The position numbers and the translations under genes are program-made. From JAZLIT01 sp045617525 (GTDB lineage Bacteria > Bacillota > Bacilli > Bacillales_A > Planococcaceae), in contig JAZLIT010000222.1 of NCBI GenBank assembly GCA_045617525.1, positions 1 to 40,828 on the forward strand: DNA of 40,828 nt, in the 5' to 3' direction. The notes under the pieces were generated by a model. It did not search any database. It saw only the letters and a program-made list of their open reading frames with translations, and was not told where the DNA came from. Positions 7,582 through 15,725 of the stretch are shown here, in pieces (within the stretch, counting starts at the first letter, position 1; each line of letters begins with the position of its first letter).

Positions 7582-8175
7582 ATGACTACAAATATTGTGT
7601 GGCATGAGGCATCTATCGCAAAGGCCGATCGCCATATGAAAAATGAACATAAGAGCTTTATTTTATGGTTTACCGGGCTATCGGCCTCAGGGAAATCTTC
7701 CGTAGCGAATGCATTTGCCAGGTATTTATTCGAGCAAGGTAAGCAGGTGACCGTACTAGATGGTGATAATGTGCGCCATGGATTAAATAAAGATTTAGGT
7801 TTTGATGAAGAAAGCCGCAAAGAAAATATTCGTCGTATTGGCGAAGTATCTAAGTTATTTGTGGAAAGCGGGCAAGTTGTCACAACGGCATTTATTTCAC
7901 CTTATCAGGCAGACCGCGATACGGTGCGAGCGCTAGTAGAAGAAGGTGAATTTTTAGAAGTGTACGTGGAGTGTTCCATAGAAGAATGCGAGCGTCGCGA
8001 TCCAAAGGGGCTATATAAAAAGGCACGCAGCGGTGAAATTCCAAATTTCACAGGTATTAGCGCACCGTATGAAGCACCTGAAAAGCCAGAAATCGTTTTG
8101 AATACTGAACGTCAATCAATTGAAGAATGTGTACAGCAATTATTTCATATGTTGAAAGAAAAACAGTTTATTTAA
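7582..8175 (+). CDS. cysC: Adenylyl-sulfate kinase CysC
   Basis: Phosphorylates APS to PAPS using ATP. The start at 7582 follows AAGGGGG and gives 197 residues. The in-frame ATG at 7549 lies inside sat without its own ribosome binding site. A P-loop GLSASGKSS is at about 32-40, then DGDNVRHGLNKDLGF and FISPYQADRD of the APS-binding region, ending with DPKGLYKKA and the typical TGISAPYEAPEKPE. It closes the cysH-sat-cysC operon and is followed by a strong terminator. Confidence 0.95.
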   Translation: MTTNIVWHEASIAKADRHMKNEHKSFILWFTGLSASGKSSVANAFARYLFEQGKQVTVLDGDNVRHGLNKDLGFDEESRKENIRRIGEVSKLFVESGQVVTTAFISPYQADRDTVRALVEEGEFLEVYVECSIEECERRDPKGLYKKARSGEIPNFTGISAPYEAPEKPEIVLNTERQSIEECVQQLFHMLKEKQFI

Positions 8176-8239
8176 ATAATAGATAGAGCGGAAGACGATC
8201 GTGGTATGCCGTGCCTGTGAGAAATTTTCCCTATACTTA

Positions 8240-8276
8240 AAAACACCATTTTCCTCATTGAGAAAAATGGTGTTTT
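8240..8276. terminator. Bidirectional terminator after cysC
   Basis: A perfect 13-bp stem, AAAACACCATTTT (8240-8252) with AAAATGGTGTTTT (8264-8276). It sits between the convergent ends of cysC (+) and the exonuclease gene (-). T-rich and A-rich flanks on the two sides make it suitable for both. Confidence 0.75.
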
Positions 8277-8298
8277 GGGTTTTGGCCGAGTGGTTAAG

Positions 8299-9246
8299 TT
8301 AACTAATTAATATGTTAGAAAGTAAGTTAATAAATTCTACTTCGTCCAAAATCATAATTGGAACCCCTTTTTCAATTAATTCTGCAGCTTTAATTTCTTT
8401 GGTACTTACTCCTTTTGCCCCTACTAGTTTTTCGTCTTGTACTCCAACTACAAGGTAATGAGTTTTGCTTGAAACACCTGATTTAATAATTCCTCCTGCA
8501 TTTACTACTAATTGAGCTGCATCATTTCTTTCTAATGATTTAAGGTCGCCTGTAAAGACAATATTTTTCTGAAAAAAAGGATGAGTTTCGTCAAATATAA
8601 TATTTTCTGGGACTGAAATGTTTACTTCCTTCTTCTTGAAATTATTCTTTTTACGCTTAATGAATTTACCTGTAACTTTTATATCTGCAAATTCTTTTGT
8701 ATCTACTCGGTTTCTTAATAAATACATTTCAGTAGTGGGGTAATTGAATTTTTTTGTACATTTAATTATAAGCTCAGCAGTGGCTCTAGCGTCATCCAGT
8801 GCATTATGAGCATTTAATAAATTTATACCGAAATGATTTGCTCTATCTTTTAATGAACTTCCAACTAGTGAACGATCAACTGCAACATTAGAGTATGGAA
8901 TACTATCGAAATATGCAAATGATGGTACAGTAATCTCGTAATGTAATAAGCAATTAATTAATACATTCATATCGAAATATGCATTATGAGCAGCAAGAAT
9001 AAAATCACCATTAAAGTAATGAGAAATTTGTTTCCATACAAGGTCAAAAGAAGGGGAATCTTTTAAATCATCAGCAGTAATTCCATGAATTTTTGTATTA
9101 TCTGAACTAACATAATTCTCAGGTGGCTGGATGAGGAAATATTTTTCATCAGTAATATTTATTCCTTCTATGAATACCATCCCTAAAGAACAGGCGCTGC
9201 TATTTTCAGAGTTAGCGGTTTCAAAATCAATTACTATTATCGTCAT
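8299..9246 (-). CDS. DnaQ-like 3'-5' exonuclease with C-terminal BRCT domain
   Basis: The 315-residue protein has two domains. Residues 1-165 are a DEDDh exonuclease: IDFETA supplies D7 and E9, AAHNAYFDMNVL supplies D92, and NAHNALDDARATAELI supplies H147 and D152. This is the fold of the DNA polymerase III epsilon proofreading subunit. A basic linker (KRKKNNFKKK, about 197-206) leads to a BRCT domain (about 228-310: NIVFTGDL, GGIIKSGVSSKTHYLVVG, STKEIKAAELIEKG), a module known from DNA ligase and damage-response proteins. The start overlaps the stop of the upstream gene by one base (TAATG), so the two are translationally coupled. Base composition is more AT-rich than the neighbours. The role is unknown. 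DNA repair or defence are possible, and replication proofreading is unlikely for an accessory copy. Confidence 0.85.
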   Translation of the reverse strand: MTIIVIDFETANSENSSACSLGMVFIEGINITDEKYFLIQPPENYVSSDNTKIHGITADDLKDSPSFDLVWKQISHYFNGDFILAAHNAYFDMNVLINCLLHYEITVPSFAYFDSIPYSNVAVDRSLVGSSLKDRANHFGINLLNAHNALDDARATAELIIKCTKKFNYPTTEMYLLRNRVDTKEFADIKVTGKFIKRKKNNFKKKEVNISVPENIIFDETHPFFQKNIVFTGDLKSLERNDAAQLVVNAGGIIKSGVSSKTHYLVVGVQDEKLVGAKGVSTKEIKAAELIEKGVPIMILDEVEFINLLSNILIS

Positions 9247-9698
9247 TAAAGTTCTCTCCCGATTAAGAAGGTATTTCCTTCTTTATACGTATTTCTAATA
9301 AACGTGGTTAGGCTCTCTATATTTATGAAAATAGAGTTTTTCTTTTCAGTTAGCAGGCTATATTCTTCACCATGTATATTCTTTCGAATAGTTACCAATA
9401 CTTTGCCTTTTTTATTTTTAAAAGAAAACTGCTGTTTCAAAACGTTTTTAAATTGATATTTTTTAATTTCAATCCCATTCTCTCTTAATATGAACAGAGC
9501 GTTTGTTTTGATTGAATCATATTTTATAGGTTGTATGTCATAAAGGCCCATCGAGCTGTAATTTAGTTTTCCATCACTTAAATGGCTTAATAAGCGTTCG
9601 GAATTATAAAATCCAATTAATGATATGTGCTGGTCGTTTATTTCAATAATTCCGCTATACAGTTCATTAATGCGTTCTTGTAAAATAGTTGTATCCAT
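9246..9698 (-). CDS. Hypothetical protein coupled to the exonuclease-BRCT gene
   Basis: 150 residues, not recognised. It is soluble, with no signal peptide or membrane span, rich in Ile, Lys and Asn, with alternating beta-like stretches (HISLIGFYN, GKVLVTIRKN, NSIFINIESL). The ATG at 9698 has a nearby AAGGGTGG ribosome binding site. Its stop shares one base with the start of the exonuclease-BRCT gene, so the two proteins are probably made together and may act together. Both look AT-rich compared with the sulfur genes before them and may have been acquired horizontally. No function is proposed. Confidence 0.7.
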   Translation of the reverse strand: MDTTILQERINELYSGIIEINDQHISLIGFYNSERLLSHLSDGKLNYSSMGLYDIQPIKYDSIKTNALFILRENGIEIKKYQFKNVLKQQFSFKNKKGKVLVTIRKNIHGEEYSLLTEKKNSIFINIESLTTFIRNTYKEGNTFLIGREL

Positions 9699-10067
9699 TT
9701 CAAACCACCCTTTTGTAGGTTATTAATACATATATATAGAAAATACTTATATGTGAGGTTATAAAAAATAGGTAGCCGTTCGAACGGCCGCAAGACCAAA
9801 CTTTAACCCAAATTCTTTTTAAAATTTTTTTATATTACTCACAATTCATTTTAACACAACACGTATTTTAAGTGAATTTATAAAGACACAATTCGTGTGG
9901 TTTATATTTAGTCTATCAATTCAAAACGTGTGGAGATAAAATTAATCAATTGGCGCATTATTTAATGGTATGTATTCGGAGTGGTGAATTAGTGCGTTAG
10001 CTTTCGCGTACATAGAAACGTGTGCAAAGATCGGGTTACATTATCTATGTGAATCAAAAAGTGTAAT
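9699..10067. other. Gene-free stretch with a 14-bp perfect palindrome
   Basis: About 370 bases of very AT-rich DNA. The one clear structure is the perfect palindrome GCCGTTCGAACGGC (9775-9788), GC-rich in AT-rich surroundings and about 80 bases upstream of the minus-strand 150-residue gene, which is a reasonable place for an operator. A GACACAATTCGTG stretch near 9889 recalls a hairpin arm at 26145-26175. No reading frame with a ribosome binding site was seen. Confidence 0.4.
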
Positions 10068-10095
10068 TTTACATCTTTTGAAAATATGGTATAAT
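10068..10095 (+). promoter_or_regulatory. SigA-type promoter for the DUF2339 gene
   Basis: TTTACA (10068-10073), a 16-base spacer and a perfect TATAAT (10090-10095) lie about 40 bases before the start codon. The gene's ribosome binding site (GAGGTGG) follows at about 10126. Confidence 0.6.
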
Positions 10096-10135
10096 AATTC
10101 TATAAGATGGATTAGTAAGGAAATGAGGTGGATTT

Positions 10136-12265
10136 ATGGAAAGAGAAATGAATGAACGGCTTGAGGCGCTTGAACTTGAGGTAAAGGCGTTACGTGCTGA
10201 AGTGGCTGAAATCAGGAAAGTGCCTGTTGCTAGCCAAGCAGCTGCATTAATTAAGCATAAGGAGCCAGAAAAGCCGTTAACGAAATACATTTTCCCAGAA
10301 AAGGTGCAGGGTCAATTAGGGGCGAATACTGATCAAAAAGAATCGGTAGCACCAGCTAAAATTGAGCCAAAAAAGCCCAAAAAAACACTAGAAGAATCTT
10401 TTATGTGGGCATTACCAAAAATTTTCATGGTTATTTTAGTGCTTGGAGTTTTATGGGGATTAAAGCTTGTAAGTGATTATGGATTTTTATCGGATACGTG
10501 GAAAATTGTTGGGGGTTATCTACTTTCTACTGCTCTACTTGGGGCTGCCATTGTAATGGAGAAAAAGAAAATTGGTGCGGCTGCTTTAATTACGCCATTG
10601 TATGGTGGAGCGTTTATCGTAGGGATTTTAACAACGGCAGCGGGAGCTATTATATATGACGTACTTGGCTTATATGTAGCATTAGTTATTGCTTTAATTT
10701 ATATTGCTTATGGAATCGGGATTAGCTATGTGAAAGGCAACGAGGGCTTAACTGTATTTGTGGCATTTACATCGTTATTACTACCTTATCTATTAGAATA
10801 TATGGAGTTTAGTACGATTATAATCTCAGTATTTGTGGTACTGCTAATGGGTGCATTACTTCTCGTTTTAGTGAAATATAAGCAGGCAATAGCGCTTTAT
10901 GTGACAACATTCTTTTCGATTCTTGCACTTTCAATTTTAGTGGGGAATACGATTGAACACGAAAACTTTTTACTGCTCACTTTAGTGGTGATTACAGGGA
11001 TCTTCTATTTTGGCTGGTGGAAAATATTCAGCGATAATGAGAAGGATTTCAAAATGCATATTGGCTTATTATTTGGTGTTAGTGTATTTACACTAGGGAG
11101 CATTGCAGTAAATTCGGGAATTTTTTATAAACCTTTTATTGTAGGTACTTCGTTATTAGCAGTTCAGCTAGTATTTGTGGGTGTTTTATGGAAAGAGAAG
11201 AAACGTGATGTGTTTGATGTGATGGCGACGGTTGCAATGCTAACGTTGTTAAATATATTTATAAGTATAAATACTTCGCTTGATACGATCTTATTGTTAA
11301 TACTTCTTACAACATTTGCAGGAGTAATGGTTTCAATTAAGCTACGTACTAGTATTATGAAAGTTACCTATAGTTTCTTATTCTTACTTGCTACGCTAAT
11401 GGTATATACTTTTGGCTCGGCTCGCCCATTTTTTGGAATTGAAAACTTAGGTTTGCTATTAGTTATAGTTTTTCTACTTACTGCGTATGCTTATGCGAAA
11501 CGTCCAAAAGAAAATTTAACTTGGCTAGAAAAGCAGCTTAAAGAGATTCACTTCTTAGAAATAATACCAGCAATTATTTTTGGCTACGTGTTATGGTATG
11601 TCGATAAGTTTGAATGGGCGTATCCTTTTTTTGCAGACGTAGAGTATGGTTATAGCTATGGCTTTTTACTAGATATAACAATAGCAATCTTGTTTGCAGG
11701 AATATTAATCATTCCAATTCGCTATATTGGGCGTATTTTACCGATAATTGCAGGGCTGACTTTTACATTAAATACATTGTTTATTTTGATGGATCCTTTG
11801 TCAGGTAATGGCGAGTTAGCCTGGGGTATTATTATCCGCGTATTGTATCTTGCTGTTGTATTGGCGATTGTTGTAGACGTGTGGTTTAAAGGCAGTATTT
11901 ACCGAAATTTCGAGAAATATATAGAAGAATATTCAGAGGCTCTTGTCATCACAAGTATTATTTGGAGCGTCCTCTCTATTTTTGAATTCACGAATTTCAT
12001 GCATCTACTTGAGGGCTTGAGCTGGAGTGGTGCAGTAATTATTAACACATTTAGCATATTTATTGCGGCGGTTGTCGCGTTACTTCTTGGTAAACAACGC
12101 GATTATAAAAAACTTAAGCTATTAGGTTTACTTTTATTAATCTTTGGGTTTGTGAAGATGATTTTTGTGGACCTTTCAAGTTTGGATTTACTCGTGAGAT
12201 CGGTGCTATTTATGGTCATAGGTGGGGTAGGATTACTTATTTCAAATCGATTATTGAAGAAATGA
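10136..12265 (+). CDS. DUF2339 family multi-span membrane protein
   Basis: 709 residues. The first 35 or so form a charged coiled coil (MNERLEALELEVKALRAEVAEIRK). A soluble linker rich in Lys, Pro and Glu follows, and from about residue 90 there are some 18-20 hydrophobic spans to the end. This pattern, coiled coil then very many membrane spans, matches the DUF2339 family, whose role is not established. The ATG at 10136 has GAGGTGG 4-10 bases upstream. A second in-frame ATG three codons later is possible. It stands alone between its own promoter and terminator. Confidence 0.75.
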   Translation: MEREMNERLEALELEVKALRAEVAEIRKVPVASQAAALIKHKEPEKPLTKYIFPEKVQGQLGANTDQKESVAPAKIEPKKPKKTLEESFMWALPKIFMVILVLGVLWGLKLVSDYGFLSDTWKIVGGYLLSTALLGAAIVMEKKKIGAAALITPLYGGAFIVGILTTAAGAIIYDVLGLYVALVIALIYIAYGIGISYVKGNEGLTVFVAFTSLLLPYLLEYMEFSTIIISVFVVLLMGALLLVLVKYKQAIALYVTTFFSILALSILVGNTIEHENFLLLTLVVITGIFYFGWWKIFSDNEKDFKMHIGLLFGVSVFTLGSIAVNSGIFYKPFIVGTSLLAVQLVFVGVLWKEKKRDVFDVMATVAMLTLLNIFISINTSLDTILLLILLTTFAGVMVSIKLRTSIMKVTYSFLFLLATLMVYTFGSARPFFGIENLGLLLVIVFLLTAYAYAKRPKENLTWLEKQLKEIHFLEIIPAIIFGYVLWYVDKFEWAYPFFADVEYGYSYGFLLDITIAILFAGILIIPIRYIGRILPIIAGLTFTLNTLFILMDPLSGNGELAWGIIIRVLYLAVVLAIVVDVWFKGSIYRNFEKYIEEYSEALVITSIIWSVLSIFEFTNFMHLLEGLSWSGAVIINTFSIFIAAVVALLLGKQRDYKKLKLLGLLLLIFGFVKMIFVDLSSLDLLVRSVLFMVIGGVGLLISNRLLKK

Positions 12266-12270
12266 TGAAA

Positions 12271-12305
12271 AGGCTGTCGAAATATATTTTTCGATGGCCT
12301 TTTTC
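12271..12305 (+). terminator. Terminator after DUF2339 gene
   Basis: The stem AGGCTGTCGAAA (12271-12282) with TTTCGATGGCCT (12289-12300), one mismatch, is followed by TTTTTC. Confidence 0.75.
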
Positions 12306-12363
12306 TTGTAACAGGATACACTCTTAATTACAATGGAGATAGACAAATATTAGGAGGCCGATG

Positions 12364-12894
12364 ATGCGACAAAGTATAGCGATTGATATGGATCAAGTTT
12401 TAGTGAATATGTATAAAAAAATGGTTACCACGTATAATGATTTATTTGGCACTATGATGACAGAGCAGGAGTTTTTAACAGCTTCACGCAGTAATTTATC
12501 AAAGGAACAGGAAAAAACATTATTTATGGCACTTAATGAACCGGATTATTTTCGTGATTTAGAAGTGCTCGATATGGATGCAATTGAAGTTATTCGAGAA
12601 TTAAGCGATCGATATGACATTTACATAGCAACAGCTGCGATGGAAGTACCAGGATCATTTAATGCAAAGTATGATTGGCTTCGTGAGCACTTCCCATTCT
12701 TAAATCCGCAAAAGTTTGTGTTTTGCGGTGATAAGTCTGTAATTCATACGGACTATTTAATTGATGATAGTCCAAGTCAGTTGAAGGCGTTTAAAGGGAC
12801 AGGCTTATTATATGATATGCCTTATAATGCGCATGTTGAAGGATATGAACGTTTGGCGGGTTGGAATGCCGTGCGCGCTTATTTTAATAAATAA
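12364..12894 (+). CDS. 5'(3')-deoxyribonucleotidase (HAD family)
   Basis: Probably removes the phosphate from deoxynucleoside monophosphates, limiting nucleotide pools, in the cytoplasm. The 176-residue protein has the HAD motif I IDMDQVLV (nucleophile D8, acid D10), a TAA motif II region (YIATAAMEVPGSF), lysine in QKFVFCGDKSVI and motif III LIDDSPSQL. Two adjacent ATGs exist (12361 and 12364). With AGGAGG at 12352-12357 the second has the better spacing. The size and the SFNAKYDWLREHFPF segment fit the bacterial NT5C group. Confidence 0.85.
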   Translation: MRQSIAIDMDQVLVNMYKKMVTTYNDLFGTMMTEQEFLTASRSNLSKEQEKTLFMALNEPDYFRDLEVLDMDAIEVIRELSDRYDIYIATAAMEVPGSFNAKYDWLREHFPFLNPQKFVFCGDKSVIHTDYLIDDSPSQLKAFKGTGLLYDMPYNAHVEGYERLAGWNAVRAYFNK

Positions 12895-12911
12895 ATAGAT
12901 AAATAGAAAGA

Positions 12912-12955
12912 GGCTAGTAAAAGTACTATTTACAACTTTACTAGCCGATTATTTT
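12912..12955 (+). terminator. Terminator after nucleotidase gene
   Basis: The stem GGCTAGTAAA (12912-12921) with TTTACTAGCC (12937-12946) is followed by a T-rich stretch ending in TTTTTT. Confidence 0.6.
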
Positions 12956-13024
12956 TTCTCTTGAAGGGTTACAGCATAAAGGCATAAAAAGCGCAGCGTT
13001 TTCTGCTAAGTTAGGAGTTTTTCT

Positions 13025-13780
13025 ATGGAAATAACTTATACTGTTTTTGCATTACTATTCGGGTTAGTGTTGGGCTCTTTTTATAATGTAGTCGGATTAC
13101 GTGTGCCAAAAAAGGAATCCATCGTCACGCCTCCGTCACACTGTACAAGCTGTAACCGCCGATTAAAACTTATGGACTTAATTCCGATATTTTCATATTT
13201 ATTTTTACGAGGGAAATGTCGAGGTTGTGGTGTCAAAATTTCGCCAATTTATATGGTGACAGAGCTTGTTACAGGTGTTCTTTTTGCCTTTGCGTATTGG
13301 CAAATTGGGTGGAATCCAGAGCTTGTTGTGGCGCTTTTATTCATTTCATTGCTTGTCATTATTAATGTTAGTGATATTGCTTATATGCTAATCCCTGATA
13401 AAGTATTGTTGTTTTTCTTACCATTACTTATTGCGGCACGTATTTTTGCGCCAATTGATAATTGGTGGGACAGTATAGCTGGCGCTTTCATTAGCTTTGG
13501 TCTACTTCTTCTAATTTCAATTATTTCAAAAGGTGGTATGGGTGGCGGCGATATTAAGTTATTTTTCTTAATTGGGCTAGTCCTTGGTACGCTTGACGCA
13601 ATATTGACATTATTTTTAGCATCTGTTATCGGTATGATTGTAGGGGTAATTATTTTGAAGTTACGTGGTCAAGGTAGAAAAACACCGGTGGCATTTGGTC
13701 CATCAATAGCGTTAGCTGCAATCATTGTTTATTTTTATAGTGAGCAAATGGTTAATTGGTATTGGGATTTCTTTTCGTAA
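13025..13780 (+). CDS. Prepilin peptidase (A24 family, ComC/PilD-like)
   Basis: Membrane aspartyl protease that cuts the leader from type IV prepilins or competence pseudopilins and methylates the new N terminus. The 251-residue protein opens with GLVLGSFYNVVGLRVP. It has a cytoplasmic four-cysteine zinc loop (CTSCNRR ... CRGCG), then about seven spans. The catalytic aspartates lie in NVSDIAYMLIPD and in the diagnostic GMGGGDIKLF. The RBS is TAGGAG 9 bases before the ATG. No pilin genes are nearby, so the substrate must be encoded elsewhere. ComC for competence is the likeliest role. Confidence 0.9.
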   Translation: MEITYTVFALLFGLVLGSFYNVVGLRVPKKESIVTPPSHCTSCNRRLKLMDLIPIFSYLFLRGKCRGCGVKISPIYMVTELVTGVLFAFAYWQIGWNPELVVALLFISLLVIINVSDIAYMLIPDKVLLFFLPLLIAARIFAPIDNWWDSIAGAFISFGLLLLISIISKGGMGGGDIKLFFLIGLVLGTLDAILTLFLASVIGMIVGVIILKLRGQGRKTPVAFGPSIALAAIIVYFYSEQMVNWYWDFFS

Positions 13781-13872
13781 AAATGTTAAAAAATACATAG
13801 TATATCCTTCCGTACATGAGTTTATTTATTTTTTATAATGCATAAACTAGTACAGGACAGGGAGGTTTTATT

Positions 13873-14568
13873 ATGAATCCGATTATTGGTTTGACGATGC
13901 ACAATGGTCAAGGGACACTAGAAATAAACGAAGTCTATATAAGGTCTGTGCGACAGGCTGGAGGAATTCCGTTATGTATTCCATTTGAATCGCAGAAGGA
14001 AATTGAAAGTGTGATGGATTTAATTGATGGACTTTTATTAATCGGAGGCCATGATATGGATCCATCATTTTATAATGAAGAGCCACATCCTAAAATTAGG
14101 TCTTTTACGAAGGATCGGGATGCTAGTGATTTGAATATGTACCAGGCAGCATTTCAGCGTGGCATGCCGATTTTAGGTATTTGTCGCGGGATGCAGGTGA
14201 TGAATGTTGCCAGTGGTGGTACGATTATACAGGATATCGAGTCACAGGTGAATCAGCCAATAGCACATTCCCAAACATCAAAGCGCTCGGAGACAACGCA
14301 TTTTGTGGAACTAAGTGATGGAAAATTACTTGATATAGTAGGGCAGGAGCGAATTCAGGTGAATTCATTCCATCACCAGGCAATTGCGAATTTAGGTGAG
14401 GGGTTCTTAGTTGGTGCAAGGTCTAGTGATGGGCTCATAGAAGCTATCGAACATATGACGCATCCCTATTGTATTAGTGTACAATGGCATCCTGAAGAAT
14501 TAGCTATTACTGGAGATGAGTATGCAAAAAAAATATTCAAAAGCTTTATAAACGCAGCGCAAAAATAA
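13873..14568 (+). CDS. Gamma-glutamyl-gamma-aminobutyrate hydrolase family protein (peptidase C26)
   Basis: Class-I glutamine-amidotransferase-like hydrolase that cleaves gamma-glutamyl bonds. The 231-residue protein shows GLLLIGGHDMDPSFY, the nucleophile elbow PILGICRGMQVMN with Cys104, QVNSFHHQAI and the catalytic His-Glu pair in VQWHPEE. This is the PuuD-like pattern, but the physiological substrate is not shown by context, since no polyamine genes adjoin. The ATG follows GGGAGG. It converges on lexA across a shared hairpin terminator. Confidence 0.88.
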   Translation: MNPIIGLTMHNGQGTLEINEVYIRSVRQAGGIPLCIPFESQKEIESVMDLIDGLLLIGGHDMDPSFYNEEPHPKIRSFTKDRDASDLNMYQAAFQRGMPILGICRGMQVMNVASGGTIIQDIESQVNQPIAHSQTSKRSETTHFVELSDGKLLDIVGQERIQVNSFHHQAIANLGEGFLVGARSSDGLIEAIEHMTHPYCISVQWHPEELAITGDEYAKKIFKSFINAAQK

Positions 14569-14606
14569 ATAGGCACATTATGTCTTCGGACATAGTGTGC
14601 CTATTT
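14567..14606. terminator. Bidirectional terminator with UUCG tetraloop
   Basis: The 18-bp stem AAATAGGCACATTATGTC (14567-14584) with its near-perfect partner (14589-14606) is closed by a TTCG loop. T-rich and A-rich flanks serve both the upstream plus-strand hydrolase gene and lexA on the minus strand. Confidence 0.85.
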
Positions 14607-14610
14607 TTTA

Positions 14611-15231
14611 TTAATGAATATTTCGATACAAACCAACCACTTTACCTAAAATTGTCACATTATCAACAAGAATTGGATCCATTGAACTGTTTTCAGGTTG
14701 TAGACGGAAATGTGTTTTCTCTTTATAGAAACGCTTAACAGTAGCTTCATCATCCTCAGTCATTGCGACAACGATTTCCCCGTTATTGGCAGAAGACGTT
14801 TTCTTTACAACTACATAATCACCATTTAAAATACCGGCTTCAATCATTGATTCACCCATAATTTCGAGCATGAACAATTGATCTTCTGGCGTACCATAAG
14901 TATCTGGAAGAGGGAAGTACTCTTGTATATCTTCAATTGCAGAAATCGGTAAACCAGCTGTTACTTTTCCGATTAATGGAACATGTACAACACCCTGCTT
15001 CGGAATGGTGCTATCAATATCTAAAACTTCAATTGCACGAGGCTTCGTTGGATCGCGTCGAATTAAACCCTTGCCTTCTAATCTCTCTAAATGACCATGA
15101 ACGGTTGAACTAGATGCAAGTCCCACTGCCTCACCGATTTCACGAACAGAAGGTGGATAACCTTTTGAGCGTACTTCATCTTTTATGAAATTCAGGATAG
15201 CTTCTTGTCGTTTTGAAACTTTTTGTGTCAT
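14611..15231 (-). CDS. lexA: SOS repressor LexA
   Basis: Represses DNA-damage genes and is cleaved when RecA is activated. The start at 15231 follows GAGGGGTG and gives 206 residues. The longer frame to 15429 crosses the promoter region and is not used. The N-terminal winged helix has PPSVREIGEAVGLASSSTVHGHLERLE. The cleavage site is A92-G93 in KVTAGLP, and the catalytic dyad is Ser128 (MGESMIEAG) and Lys166 (ATVKRF). It diverges from yneA, with SOS-box-like sites between, so it autoregulates. Confidence 0.97.
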   Translation of the reverse strand: MTQKVSKRQEAILNFIKDEVRSKGYPPSVREIGEAVGLASSSTVHGHLERLEGKGLIRRDPTKPRAIEVLDIDSTIPKQGVVHVPLIGKVTAGLPISAIEDIQEYFPLPDTYGTPEDQLFMLEIMGESMIEAGILNGDYVVVKKTSSANNGEIVVAMTEDDEATVKRFYKEKTHFRLQPENSSMDPILVDNVTILGKVVGLYRNIH

Positions 15232-15287
15232 TCTGTTCACCCCTCTTAATATATGATTTCCTAATTTATTCATAGTATAGCAATATG

Positions 15288-15378
15288 CGAACATGAATGC
15301 AAACATAAGTTCGAAAATAACTTGACAACAACATATGTTCGTATTATGCTGAAAATATAAAATACGAACAAGCATTCT
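15288..15378. promoter_or_regulatory. LexA-operator region between lexA and yneA
   Basis: Sites resembling the Bacillus SOS box CGAACNNNNGTTCG: CAAACATAAGTTCG (15300-15313, one mismatch), ACAACATATGTTCG (15328-15341, two mismatches, core AACATATGTT perfect) and half-sites CGAAC at 15288 and 15365. On the minus strand TTGCAT, 17 bases, TATACT form the lexA promoter just inside the first box. On the plus strand TTGACA (15322-15327) with TATGCT (15345-15350) forms the yneA promoter, with the second box in its spacer. Confidence 0.8.
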
Positions 15379-15395
15379 ATAAAGGGGCGTTAGTA

Positions 15396-15725
15396 ATGCA
15401 ATTAATAAAGAAAAATAGCTTTTTAACAATGATGATTACATTCATGGTGGTACTATTTATACTCTTAACAATTACAGATGAAAAAATCGAAAAATACGAA
15501 CAGATTACAATTCAGCATGGGGACTCTTTATGGTCGTTAGCTGATCAATTTCGTGGTAAAATGACGAAGCAACAATGGATTCAATCAGTGGAAAGAGTTA
15601 ACGGTCTTTATGAAGGTAAGCTAATCGCTGGGGCAATTGTAAATATTCCAATTGAGAAAAATTCCATCTATTTTGCACAAAAAGAAGCTGATTATCGGCT
15701 GGTGAAAGTAGCGAGTGAAAATTAA
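15396..15725 (+). CDS. yneA: SOS-induced cell division suppressor YneA
   Basis: Blocks septum formation during DNA damage in Bacillus. The 109-residue protein has one N-terminal membrane span (about 9-25: FLTMMITFMVVLFILL) and a C-terminal extracytoplasmic LysM-type domain (ITIQHGDSLWSLADQF ... VERVNGL ... GAIVNIP) that would bind peptidoglycan. The start follows AAAGGGGCG. Position (divergent from lexA and behind an SOS box) and domain order match B. subtilis YneA. The stop overlaps the yneB start by one base (TAATG). Confidence 0.9.
   Translation: MQLIKKNSFLTMMITFMVVLFILLTITDEKIEKYEQITIQHGDSLWSLADQFRGKMTKQQWIQSVERVNGLYEGKLIAGAIVNIPIEKNSIYFAQKEADYRLVKVASEN

Noticed and set aside
15232..15429. 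66-residue LexA extension
   Set aside because: It covers the operator and promoter region. The family start MTQKVSKRQ has its own ribosome binding site.
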